Shown: in pieces, positions 7,377 to 15,406 of the stretch | Numbering within the stretch: the stretch's first letter is position 1 | Layout: each line of letters opens with the position of its first letter | NCBI GenBank assembly: GCA_030650525.1 | Contig: JAUSDQ010000096.1 | Span: 1 to 64,000 of the forward strand | DNA: 64,000 nucleotides | Reading direction: 5' to 3' | From: Sulfuricaulis sp. | GTDB lineage: Bacteria > Pseudomonadota > Gammaproteobacteria > Acidiferrobacterales > Sulfurifustaceae | Notes under the pieces: generated by a model | The model's database searches: none | Told to the model about the DNA's origin: nothing | Seen by the model: the letters and a program-made list of their open reading frames with translations, nothing else | Made by a program: the position numbers and the translations under genes

Positions 7377-9041
7377 CTAGCGCTTGACCAGCACCCCGGC
7401 GGCCTCGCGGTCCCAGGCTTGGCTGATGTCGCGCTCCAATTCCTGCTTGATCCGGAATTTCTCGATCTTCTGGTTCACTGTGGTGGGGAGTTCATCCCGG
7501 AGCTGAATGTAGCGAGGAACCATGAAGTACGACATATTGCGCTGGCAATGCTCAATGATGTCTTTGTGGTCCAGTGTCCGACCCTCATGCTTGACGATCA
7601 CGGCCGCCACCTCCTCGTCATTGGTGGCGGTGGTCACAGCAACAACGGCGACCTGAGCCACGTCGGGGTGGCGCATCAGAATTTGTTCAACTTCAAAGGC
7701 GGAGATGTTTTCCCCGCGTCGCCGAATGCAGTCTTTCTTCCGGTCCACAAACCAGATGTAGCCATCCTCGTCGCGGATGCCCCGGTCGCCGGTGTGGAAC
7801 CATTGATTTCGGTGTGCGACCAGTGTCGCCTCCGCCATTCTGTAGTAGCCCAGGGCGGCCCGCCAGGGCTCATCACAGCGAAGCACGATCTCGCCCGCCT
7901 GGCCGTGGGGCAACTCGAAGTCATGGTCATCCACGATCTTGACTTGACTGCCACGCCGGGGCCTGCCGATGGAGCCCAGCTTTGTTTTCGGATCCAGGCT
8001 GGTGTAGGAGGTAGCCATTCCAAAATCGGAGAGCCCATAGTTGCTCATCACGTCGAGCCCGAAGCGCTCCTCGAAATCACGTGCGTACTTGGGAACCGGT
8101 GCCATGCTAATCAGGCGCAGCTTGTTGTCCCGATCATCGGCTTGAGGGGGTACGCTCCAGAGGAAACTTGTCATCGCCCCCAGCAAATTCGTGATGGTCG
8201 CGCCCGAGTCGCGGATATCGGACCAGAAATGGGTCACCGAGAAGCGGCGCGACAGCACCACCGAGGCGCCGCACACCAGCGCGGACCCCAGGGAAGCCAA
8301 CAGTGCATTGTTGTGGAACAAGGGCAAGCAGACATAAAAAACATCCGACGTCCGGTAAGACTGCGCCTCGGCGGCCCCGGTCCCATATGTCAGCGCGGCC
8401 GCGTGGCTCAGCATGCTGGCCTTGGACGGGCCGGTCGTGCCGGAGGTAAAGGCCAGCATCAGCAGGTCGTGGCATTTGATTTCGGTGTCAGGCGGCTCGG
8501 CTTGCGCGCCTTCCAGCATCGCTTGGAAGTCATGCAGGTCAAGCGATCGCCTTGCCGTCCATGTTCCGACGTCTTCCTGGTGGTCGCCGACAACGACAAT
8601 CCGCGCGAGCAATGGAAGCTCGGCCAGTATCTCGCCCAATCGACCCAGCAGCGAAGCATCGACGATGACCGTTGTGCATTCCGATTGCGACAGGTAGTAC
8701 CGCAACAACTCGCCACGGGCCGCGGTATTGACCGGCACGGATACCGCGCCAATCTTTCCAATGCCAAAGAAGGCGGCGACGTGCTCCGCCGAGTTCTCCA
8801 TGAGCACGCCGACATGACTGCCATGCCTCACCCCGATTTGCCGCAGGGCGTTCGCCACGCGGCCGCACCACAAATCCATTTCGCGGTAGGTGAATGTTCG
8901 GCCCGTCCAAAGTTCATTGAGGAAAACCTTGTCGGCAAATTGCCGGGCCTGCCGTTGCCAGACACGCGGGATTGTCAGCTCGATCAGGGGAAGCGATTCA
9001 GGGTCGAATGCATCCATGAGAGGGGTGCTTTGAGTGGTCAT
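7377..9041 (-). CDS. AMP-forming acyl-CoA ligase, CaiC-like
   Basis: ANL-family ligase (554 residues) that activates a carboxylic acid with ATP and CoA. The P-loop is FTSGTTGPSKASM, the adenylate motif is NYGLSDFG, the hinge region is HTGDRGIRDEDGY followed by DRKKDCIRRRGENIS, and QKIEKFRIK holds the C-terminal catalytic lysine. The RRRGENIS form is common in crotonobetaine/carnitine-CoA ligase-like enzymes. I start at 9041 (MTTQSTPLMD); the open frame reaches 9188, but that would run through the promoter at 9127-9155. The start has no strong Shine-Dalgarno, and an ATG at 9017 is an alternative. It leads an operon with the tctC gene at 6228. Confidence 0.87.
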   Translation of the reverse strand: MTTQSTPLMDAFDPESLPLIELTIPRVWQRQARQFADKVFLNELWTGRTFTYREMDLWCGRVANALRQIGVRHGSHVGVLMENSAEHVAAFFGIGKIGAVSVPVNTAARGELLRYYLSQSECTTVIVDASLLGRLGEILAELPLLARIVVVGDHQEDVGTWTARRSLDLHDFQAMLEGAQAEPPDTEIKCHDLLMLAFTSGTTGPSKASMLSHAAALTYGTGAAEAQSYRTSDVFYVCLPLFHNNALLASLGSALVCGASVVLSRRFSVTHFWSDIRDSGATITNLLGAMTSFLWSVPPQADDRDNKLRLISMAPVPKYARDFEERFGLDVMSNYGLSDFGMATSYTSLDPKTKLGSIGRPRRGSQVKIVDDHDFELPHGQAGEIVLRCDEPWRAALGYYRMAEATLVAHRNQWFHTGDRGIRDEDGYIWFVDRKKDCIRRRGENISAFEVEQILMRHPDVAQVAVVAVTTATNDEEVAAVIVKHEGRTLDHKDIIEHCQRNMSYFMVPRYIQLRDELPTTVNQKIEKFRIKQELERDISQAWDREAAGVLVKR

Positions 9042-9126
9042 CTGAAATGGTCTATTCCATGCGGGGGCGTTTGATGCAATCAACCAATCGAGCTCGGTCA
9101 AGGGTTGCAGGTTTGATCGAACGGCG

Positions 9127-9155
9127 ATTATAGATAGAATGGTCCAGCCAATCAA
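9127..9155 (-). promoter_or_regulatory. Promoter with operator in the spacer
   Basis: On the minus strand TTGATT (9150-9155), a 17-nt spacer and a perfect TATAAT (9127-9132) drive the ligase gene. The operator TGGCTGGACCA (9140-9150; one mismatch to TGGTNNNACCA) fills the spacer, so a bound repressor would exclude RNA polymerase. Confidence 0.65.
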
Positions 9156-9240
9156 TCTATAAATTTTGCAATGCGTGATGGGCGACACGCGAAGCCGGTG
9201 AACGACATCGTGGTTGATCGCCCAGGGTTTTCCCTATTGG

Positions 9241-9285
9241 TTGGAATTTGCATGAGCTGAAATGATAAGAGCAATGGCTGGACCA
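9241..9285 (+). promoter_or_regulatory. Promoter with operator at the start site
   Basis: TTGGAA (9241-9246), 17 bases and GATAAG (9264-9269) form a moderate promoter toward the broken binding-protein gene. TGGCTGGACCA (9275-9285) follows the -10. It is the exact reverse complement of the TGGTCCAGCCA seen at 9140-9150 on the plus strand, so the divergent pair carries two mirror-image operators 135 bp apart. Confidence 0.5.
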
Positions 9286-9478
9286 TTTGTTGGTCCGCTA
9301 TTTATGATGGAGCAGAGGCTTGCGACCGCGCCAGATATCTCGCCGCGGGTTTGTGGCTTGGTTTTCTGCTGCATCAAGCACGAAGGAGGCCCCGCGAATG
9401 GCTGGCGAATGCAGCGCAGCGAAAGCATTGCCCACAAGTCTGATTTCTCCTATTTTTTCAACCAGGGAAAGAGCACGA

Positions 9479-10030
9479 ATGAAGACGAAACTGCATGGCA
9501 TCGCAGCCCTGGCTACCTTGGCCTTGCTGTCGGCCCCGGCCTTGGCCGAGACCATCAACATTGCGCGCATCGACCCGTTTTCCGGCCCGGCCGCCGGCAT
9601 CGTGGAAAATGCGAATCACACCCTCAGGATGGTGGTGGACATCGCCAACCGCGACAAATGGGCCGGCGGCAACCGGCTTGAGGTGATGAATTTCGACAAC
9701 AAAGGCAGCCCCCAGGAAGCGCTGAAGCAACTCAAGAATGCGACTGACCAGGGCATCCGCTATGTGTTGCAGTCGCACAGCTCGGCCGTGGGCTTGGCGC
9801 TGATCGAAGCGGTCAATCGCCACAACGAACGCAATCCAGGCAAGGAAATCATCTATCTCAACCTCACCAACGGCGCGCCGGAGATGACGAATGAGAAGTG
9901 CAGCTTCTGGCAATTCCGCTTTGACGGCCATCAGGACATGAAGACGCAGGCGTTCACGAATTTCAATGCCAGGCAGCCCGGTATCAAGAAGGTTTACCTG
10001 ATCAACCAGCATTACGCGACCGGCCCACAG
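9479..10030 (+). pseudogene. Branched-chain-type ABC binding protein, N-terminal part
   Basis: The reading frame starts with a signal peptide (MKTKLHGIAALATLALL, cut near ALAE) and IDPFSGPAA, then continues about 185 residues as a LivK-type periplasmic binding protein (NFDNKGSPQEALKQLK, LQSHSSAVGLALIEAVN, YLINQHYATG). Near 10030 the similarity stops and the frame runs straight into a dehydrogenase sequence (AREGATVFAIDID). The C-terminal half of the receptor is lost, as are the permease and ATPase genes expected downstream. Promoter and signal peptide are intact, so a chimeric, non-functional protein may still be exported. Confidence 0.75.
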
Positions 10031-10667
10031 ACCAGCGCCGGCTGCGAAGTATTCGCCCGAGAAGGCGCGACCGTTTTCGCGATTGATATCGACCAGATCC
10101 GCCTCAATGAAGTGGTTTCCAGTGTCGAGAAGGCCGGTGGCAAGATTCTTGGCATGTTCGCCAACTTGCTCGATCCGGCCGTTTGTCGCCAAGCGGTGGA
10201 CGATGCGGCGCAACGCATGGTTGGCGTCGATATCCTCTGGAACCATGCCGGCATGCCGGCGCCGCGATCCCCCACATGCGCAAGCGCGGCGGTGGCTCGG
10301 TGGTGTTTACCGCCTCCACGGACGGCCTGGTCGGCGCCTCGGTCAGCCCGGTTTATTCGGCCGCCAAGTTCGCGGTGGTCGGCATGGGCAAGTCGCTGGC
10401 ACTGCGCTACGCCACCGAAAACATCCGCGTGAACGTGGTTTGCCCGGGTCCGATCGAAACGCCCATGTTTCCGCAGTTTTTCGATCCCAATGCCAGCAAG
10501 GAAGCCGCCGCCGAGGCCCAGGCCCGCACTGTTGCCGCCATTCCCATGGCACGCATGGGCCGGGGGCGGTGGAGGTTGCCAATGCCGCACTCTGGCTCGC
10601 GTCGGACGAGGCATCCTTCGTCACGGGGATCACGCTGCCGGTGGACGGTGGCTTCACCGCCCGGTGA
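10031..10667 (+). pseudogene. Short-chain dehydrogenase remnant fused to ABC receptor
   Basis: SDR gene lacking its N-terminal nucleotide-binding glycine motif. AREGATVFAIDID, then VDILWNHAGMP (frame 1 of the remnant), are followed near 10262 by a frame change and loss of about 25 codons before IPHMRKRGGGS. The second frame carries VYSAAKFAVVG (the YxxxK site) and CPGPIETPMFPQF. A one-base loss in the G-run near 10563-10567 moves the ending VEVANAALWLASDE and PVDGG to a third frame, with the stop at 10665-10667. Three disruptions make function impossible. Confidence 0.8.
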
Positions 10668-10825
10668 AACCGGTTCTCGCGATCCCACCTTGGAAAGACC
10701 GGGTGCGAGAAACCAGCGAGCCATCGGGGCGTCCGTCCTTCGTGGACCGTCGCCGCGATGGCTCTGGGTGAGCTTAACTTTGCGCGTAAACTGTGCCCGC
10801 CGCCTTGGCTGCGTGTTGCAGGAGT

Positions 10826-11680
10826 ATGGAAAACAGTATGGTCATTAATACGCGACGCACAATGGAGATCAAGAGTGCAAGCTTCAAGTCTTTCAGCGTT
10901 GTGCCGATTGCGCCGCAGCGGGCGTTTGAAGACATCGCGGCGCAGATTCGAGCCCACATTGTGGGCGGAAAGTTGACGCCCGGCGACAGATTGCCGGTGG
11001 AGAGAGAGCTCGCCGCCATGTTCCAGGTCAGCCGCAGTACCTTGCGCGAGGCTCTTCGCGCCTTGGAGCTGGCCGGAATGATCGAGCTGAAAAAGGGCGC
11101 CACTGGCGGCGCCTTCGTGACCTCCGGTGGATCCGGGGTCATTGTCAACGGATTGCTTGACCTGTATCACTTGGGTGCGATCAGCCCCCAGCACCTCACC
11201 GAAGCCCGCATTGGAATCAGCGCGATTGTCGTGCGGTCTGCTTGTGAGCGAATGACCGAGAATGATCTGAGAGAACTTGAACTCAACGTCGAAATGGCGG
11301 CGAAAGCGCACAAGGCCGATGATTTCGCGGAACGAACTCGTCTGCATCAGAGGTTCCACGTTCTTCTGGCCTTGGCCACCAGGAATCCAATCCTTATCGC
11401 CAACATGGAAGGGATGATGGAGATTGTTCGCCAATTTGTCCTGACGATTGGTCCTATTGACAATACAAATGTGCTTCCGTCCCGACGTCGCTTGCTCAAG
11501 CACCTTCGCAACAGAGAGTCAGAGGCGGCCATAGCGGAGATGGCCAAGTCACTCCAGCGTGTGCATAAACAGTACATGATTCTCTGGCAGGGTCTGGAGC
11601 AGAATGCGGCTCCCGCGCATGCCATGAGCTTTGAGGCAGTTCATAGTCCCCCGCCCGAGCCAGGCGACCGGATTCCCTAA
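10826..11680 (+). CDS. GntR family regulator with FCD domain
   Basis: FadR-subfamily transcription factor, 284 residues from the ATG at 10826. A winged helix occupies about residues 33-99, with recognition helix VSRSTLREALRALE (68-81) close to the PdhR/FadR form. The C-terminal all-helical FCD domain carries LHQRFHVLLALATRN, where the His of FH is a usual metal/ligand residue. Proteins of this type bind TGGTNNNACCA and release it on binding a carboxylate or acyl-CoA, so this is a prime candidate for the operator scattered through the window. The start is uncertain: AGGAG lies only one base before 10826 and 13 before the ATG at 10838. I see no copy of the operator in front of its own gene. Confidence 0.88.
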   Translation: MENSMVINTRRTMEIKSASFKSFSVVPIAPQRAFEDIAAQIRAHIVGGKLTPGDRLPVERELAAMFQVSRSTLREALRALELAGMIELKKGATGGAFVTSGGSGVIVNGLLDLYHLGAISPQHLTEARIGISAIVVRSACERMTENDLRELELNVEMAAKAHKADDFAERTRLHQRFHVLLALATRNPILIANMEGMMEIVRQFVLTIGPIDNTNVLPSRRRLLKHLRNRESEAAIAEMAKSLQRVHKQYMILWQGLEQNAAPAHAMSFEAVHSPPPEPGDRIP

Positions 11681-12083
11681 ATGGGACTAAAAAACTCGAT
11701 TTGAATTGTCATGGCGATTGCGCTTCAAGCTGGGGACGGAATTTTTGATCCAGCGCACGCGCATCGCTGTCCAAGGCATACGACGATGCCAGTTCCTGGC
11801 ACGGTACAAATTCATTTATCAAATCTTGCCAAACATGACCATCTCCTCCACTATTGCCTAAAAAATAGGCGGGACTGATAAAAGCGCGGGCCAATTTTGA
11901 GGCGCATGTCAACACATCAACTTCCGAAATTGTCAGATTCGACAATGTCGCGGCCGCGTCGCGAAAAGGACACTTGTTCCCAAGACACTTCATACAGGAG
12001 ATGCGGTAGGGTGCTCACCCCAGTTAACGATTGGGCAAACGAATTGGGGCAACAACCGAGGAGCAGCGAGATGCCTGTCACTT
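11681..12083. other. Intergenic sequence, no gene supported
   Basis: This 403-bp gap lies between the GntR gene and the convergent lyase-family gene. A 94-codon minus-strand frame (11709-11993) has no ribosome binding site and no recognisable motif, so I do not call it. Base composition is more A/T-rich than the flanking genes. I see no operator and no strong hairpin. Confidence 0.4.
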
Positions 12084-12962
12084 TTAAGACTGCTTCTGGC
12101 CATCGTCGGCCGTCACACCATACTTCCTGGCGCGCGCCGCGAACGCGTCGTAGCCCATCAGCTGCTCGAACTCGGTGACATGCTCGCGCAGATGGGGCAG
12201 GGCGTCTGCGTCGAGCGTGGCATGGAATTGTTCGAGAGCCGTTTTGACAGCAAAGAAACTGGCGTGCAGGCTCAAGCCGTAGTACAGCACCAGCGCTGCG
12301 CCGCTTTGTGCCTCCTCAGCGAAACTGCGGCCGCGCCGGTCGGTGATGACCACGCCTTTGCCGCTGCGCTTATGCGCCGACGGCACGTCGGCCAGCGACA
12401 GCCCGGCGGGCATGACAAGGTCGGCGCCGGCCGCTGCGTAACGCTCGATTCGGTTCAGGGTGTCCTGCACATCGCCGGTGGCCCAGGGCGCGTCGGTGCG
12501 CGCGATGATGAGAAAATTCGGATCCTCGCGCGCCGCCACGGCAGCCTCGATCTTGGCCGTTGCTTGCTCGATTGACGCGAGCACCGGCGCGGCGTCGGTG
12601 TGCTTGCCAAACTCGTGGTCCTCGATGTGGATGCCGCTCACGCCGGCGCGCTCGAAGGACTGCACGGTGCGCCAGATATTGGCCGCATTGTTCCAGCCGT
12701 TCTCGGCATCGGCCAGCACGGGTACGCGCACCGCGTTGACGATCGAGGCTGCGTGCTCCACCATCTCCGTCATGCTGACCGCGCCCACATCGGCCAGTCC
12801 CAGGCGCACGGCTGCCGTGGCATAGCTTCCGACATAGAGCACCGGAAAGCCGGCACGTTCGGCCAGCATCGCGCTCAGGGCGTCATGCACGCCGGGCACG
12901 GCCACGGTCGGCCCCTTGAGCAAACGTGCCAGCGCGAGGCGTCGGTCAGTCCAATCTTTCAT
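12084..12962 (-). CDS. Isocitrate lyase/PEP mutase superfamily protein
   Basis: TIM-barrel protein of 292 residues. ADAENGWNN carries the acidic Mg-binding residues, and IHIEDHEFGKH is the gating-loop region. True (methyl)isocitrate lyases have KKCGH with a catalytic Cys at this loop; here it reads FGKH with no Cys, so the protein is more likely an oxaloacetate decarboxylase, acylpyruvate hydrolase-like or phosphonate-type member. The start at 12962 has AAAGGAAA upstream. It lies 91 bases downstream of the HpcH/HpaI aldolase gene on the same strand, so two C-C bond enzymes acting on 2-oxo acids are probably co-transcribed. Confidence 0.85.
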   Translation of the reverse strand: MKDWTDRRLALARLLKGPTVAVPGVHDALSAMLAERAGFPVLYVGSYATAAVRLGLADVGAVSMTEMVEHAASIVNAVRVPVLADAENGWNNAANIWRTVQSFERAGVSGIHIEDHEFGKHTDAAPVLASIEQATAKIEAAVAAREDPNFLIIARTDAPWATGDVQDTLNRIERYAAAGADLVMPAGLSLADVPSAHKRSGKGVVITDRRGRSFAEEAQSGAALVLYYGLSLHASFFAVKTALEQFHATLDADALPHLREHVTEFEQLMGYDAFAARARKYGVTADDGQKQS

Positions 12963-13053
12963 AGTTTCCTTTTGTTGTGGGTTGCGCGCCCCTACGTGGC
13001 ACGAGGCCAGCTGACTACACCGGTCCTCACTCCGAATGCCGCTGCGCATGGTT

Positions 13054-13845
13054 TCAGGAGGAACGAAATACCGCTGACAGCTCGTCGCAGACTCGCCTGA
13101 AACCCGCGCTCAACAGCGCTCGATCAGAGCCCTCGATGACGACGCGCGCGCCGCGTGCCTTTGCGCCCGTCATGCCTCCCGGCTCCCACACCGACAGAGA
13201 GATTAACTGAACGCCGCGCGCCTGGGCGGCCAGGCGCACCCGCTCACGCAGCGCATCCACTTGCATGTGCGTCACGGCGCCAGGCAGGCCGAGCGCCTGC
13301 GCCAGATCGAAGGGGCCGAACATCAGGCCATCCAGCCCATCAACCGCGACGATCTCGTCAATCGCCTCGACCCCGTCACGGTCTTCTATGAGGCCCCAGA
13401 CCAAGGTGTCGCGGTTGGCTTCGCGCACGAATGCTGCCCAGTCGCGGGTGAGGTGGCCGGTGGCCCGCGTGCTCGGGCAAGCACCGCGCTCGCCGACGGG
13501 CGCAAATTTCACCGCGCGCACCAATGCCTGTGCTTCGGCCGCGCTGCGCAGATGCGGTGCCAGAATGCCTGCGGCGCCGGCATCGAGCACGCGCAGGATG
13601 TGGCTCGGGGTGTGATCCGGAACACGCACCATGCTTGAGAGGCCGACCGCGTCGGCGGCGCGAATCATGTGCACCAACATGCCCAGATCAATTGTGCCGT
13701 GCTCCGTGTCAATCAGCACAAAATCGTAGCCGGCGTGCCCCATCATTTCAACCGCCTCCGGACTGCCTGTCTGTACGACGCCGCCCAAGGCGACGCCTCC
13801 GTCGGCAAGGCGTCGCCGGATTGTGTTTTCGCGTCGTATCACCAT
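13054..13845 (-). CDS. HpcH/HpaI family class II aldolase
   Basis: Metal-dependent aldolase of 263 residues related to 4-hydroxy-2-oxoheptanedioate aldolase, which cleaves 4-hydroxy-2-oxo acids to pyruvate and an aldehyde. DTEHG (about 47-51), GLIED and FGPFDLAQALG are the metal- and substrate-binding blocks. It is the first gene of a two-gene minus-strand unit with the lyase-family gene. Its promoter region is shared with the divergent tctC gene at 14216 and contains operator copies. A role in trimming a hydroxylated 2-oxo acid formed late in the pathway is an inference. Confidence 0.87.
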   Translation of the reverse strand: MVIRRENTIRRRLADGGVALGGVVQTGSPEAVEMMGHAGYDFVLIDTEHGTIDLGMLVHMIRAADAVGLSSMVRVPDHTPSHILRVLDAGAAGILAPHLRSAAEAQALVRAVKFAPVGERGACPSTRATGHLTRDWAAFVREANRDTLVWGLIEDRDGVEAIDEIVAVDGLDGLMFGPFDLAQALGLPGAVTHMQVDALRERVRLAAQARGVQLISLSVWEPGGMTGAKARGARVVIEGSDRALLSAGFRRVCDELSAVFRSS

Positions 13846-14019
13846 GAATTAGGATTCCTTGCAAGTAAAAAAATTGAAAGCTGCCGTCCCATCAAGCGTA
13901 AAAAAAGATGTTTCTTTGCCAGGCTTGCTTCGCTCTGTGTGCCAGGACCGTTGCGCAAACGCCTGTACGGGAAATTTTTTGGTTGATCAAACTTGTCGCT
14001 GCATGTTGAAAAAAATCGT

Positions 14020-14060
14020 TGGTTGAACCGTTGACATATTATGACGCGCCGTACGATACT
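14020..14060 (+). promoter_or_regulatory. Operator abutting a -35 element
   Basis: TGGTTGAACCG (14020-14030, one mismatch) is followed at once by a perfect TTGACA (14031-14036). A weak -10, GATACT (14055-14060), lies 18 bases on. The unit reads toward the tctC gene; the same operator could also affect the divergent aldolase gene 175 bp away. Confidence 0.55.
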
Positions 14061-14193
14061 GTCAAATCCGCCAGGGACTAAGGAAAACGCATTGCGGCGT
14101 CGGTTGTTGCCAATGGGGACGTTCTTTTTGAGGGCTGGCACAGATCGGCGCAACGCCTTGACCTCGCATCCGGTTCCGGCTTACGATTAAAAA

Positions 14194-14204
14194 TGGTTCA
14201 GCCA
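14194..14204 (+). promoter_or_regulatory. Operator next to the ribosome binding site
   Basis: TGGTTCAGCCA (one mismatch) ends at the first base of AAGGAG (14204-14209), the Shine-Dalgarno of the tctC gene starting at 14216. It is the second operator upstream of this gene and could act as a transcription roadblock or pair with the site at 14020 in a loop. Confidence 0.5.
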
Positions 14205-14215
14205 AGGAGACATTC

Positions 14216-15226
14216 ATGACTTCATCCGCATTGATCACTCCCGCAGCCCGCGTCCTGCGCCGACAGCTCTGTGCCGCTGCACTGGGCGTACTGGCGCTCG
14301 GAGCCTGCGCCGTGGCGCAGGCACAAGACGCCTCATTCCCGTCGCGTCCCGTGCGCATCGTGATCCCGACTGCGCCGGGCGGAAACCTTGATTTGCTGGC
14401 ACGCGTCGTTGCCGGGAAACTGACCGAGGCGTGGGGGCAGCAGGTCATCGTTGAGGCGCGACCCGGTGCCAACACCATGATCGCCACCACCGCCGTGGCC
14501 AAGGCCGCGCCCGATGGGTACACGGTGTTGTTCACGATCAGCGGTTTTGTGCAAAACCTGGTGCTCCAGGCGAATCCGCCGTACAAGGCGTCCGACCTGG
14601 CACCGATCTCCTTGGTGGCTTCGTTTCCCATCGCACTGGCAGCCAACGCCGCGCTGCCGGCCAATGACTTGGGCGAATTGGTCAAGCTGGCGCGGCAGAA
14701 ACCCGGAGTCCTGAGTTTTGGCAGCTACGGTACAGGATCGGGAGGGCACCTTATCGGTGAGGGATTGAACAAGGCGGCCGGCATCCAGATCAAACACATC
14801 CCATACAAGGGCGAGGCGAATTCGTTTCCGGATTTGGTGAGCGGGGACATCGGTCTGGCTTTCGGCTCGGTTGGATTCTACGCGCGCCAGCTCGGTGCCG
14901 GAAAAGTCAAGCTGATTGCCGTCGCCAGTCCGCATCGCCTGAAGGCCTTTCCGACAGTTCAGACATTTGCCGAGGCGGGCTATGCGGACATCAATCTCGC
15001 GGGCTGGGGCGGCATGTTCCTGCCAGCGGGTACACCGGCGCCGATCGTCGACAAGTTCGTGCAGGAGATTCGAAAAATAGTGGCGATGCCCGATGTGCTG
15101 GCGAAAATATCCGACATGGGTTACGAACCAGTGGGCAACACCAACACCGAATTTGCGCAAGTCATCGCGTCTGACCTGTTGAAATGGGGCGCGGTGGTGC
15201 GGGACAACAACATCAAACTGGACTGA
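14216..15226 (+). CDS. Bug/TctC family periplasmic binding protein
   Basis: 336 residues with AAGGAG six bases before the ATG. The signal region (1-38) contains VLRRQLCAAALGVLALGAC; LGAC is a possible lipobox, but cleavage at AQAQD is equally plausible. PVRIVIPTAPGGNLD (45-59), VIVEARPG and HIPYKGEANSFPD are family blocks, and the end is DNNIKLD. This is the intact partner of the remnant at 345-512, and it is followed by a broken nitronate monooxygenase start, so the pair tctC-nitronate monooxygenase existed twice in this region. Two operators lie upstream. Confidence 0.9.
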   Translation: MTSSALITPAARVLRRQLCAAALGVLALGACAVAQAQDASFPSRPVRIVIPTAPGGNLDLLARVVAGKLTEAWGQQVIVEARPGANTMIATTAVAKAAPDGYTVLFTISGFVQNLVLQANPPYKASDLAPISLVASFPIALAANAALPANDLGELVKLARQKPGVLSFGSYGTGSGGHLIGEGLNKAAGIQIKHIPYKGEANSFPDLVSGDIGLAFGSVGFYARQLGAGKVKLIAVASPHRLKAFPTVQTFAEAGYADINLAGWGGMFLPAGTPAPIVDKFVQEIRKIVAMPDVLAKISDMGYEPVGNTNTEFAQVIASDLLKWGAVVRDNNIKLD

Positions 15227-15235
15227 CCCGCCCCC

Positions 15236-15250
15236 CCCTGGAAACCAGGG
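15236..15250 (+). terminator. Short GC hairpin after tctC
   Basis: CCCTGG (15236-15241), AAA and CCAGGG (15245-15250) form a tight stem 10 bases after the tctC stop. There is no T-run. It overlaps the start of the nitronate monooxygenase remnant and may now terminate the tctC transcript. Confidence 0.35.
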
Positions 15251-15330
15251 TCACAGAAATCCCCGGGATCGAGGTACCCATCTTTTAGGGTGGCCTGCAA
15301 TGGGTCGCTACGGCTGAGATGGCCTCCGCC
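15241..15330 (+). pseudogene. Nitronate monooxygenase remnant (N-terminal)
   Basis: Translated in the frame of 15241, the sequence reads GIEVPIF, a TAG stop, then GGLQWVATAEMASA. This aligns without gaps to GIEFPIV-Q-GGMQWVGTSEMASA of the intact gene at 514. By eye 19 of 28 positions from RVT to ASA are identical. Nothing recognisable follows 15330, so only the first 40 codons or so remain, broken by one stop. It lies directly after tctC, the same order as tctC remnant plus intact gene at 345-1491. Confidence 0.75.
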
Positions 15331-15406
15331 GGGTCGAATGCGCACGCCGCGCATCACGGCACGCGCCTGACGAGAAGAGTTCCATGCCGTGATGTCAGGG
15401 CTGTCT

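Noticed and set aside
11709-11993. Minus-strand 94-codon frame in the gap after the first GntR gene.
   Set aside because: No ribosome binding site, no motif, and unremarkable sequence.
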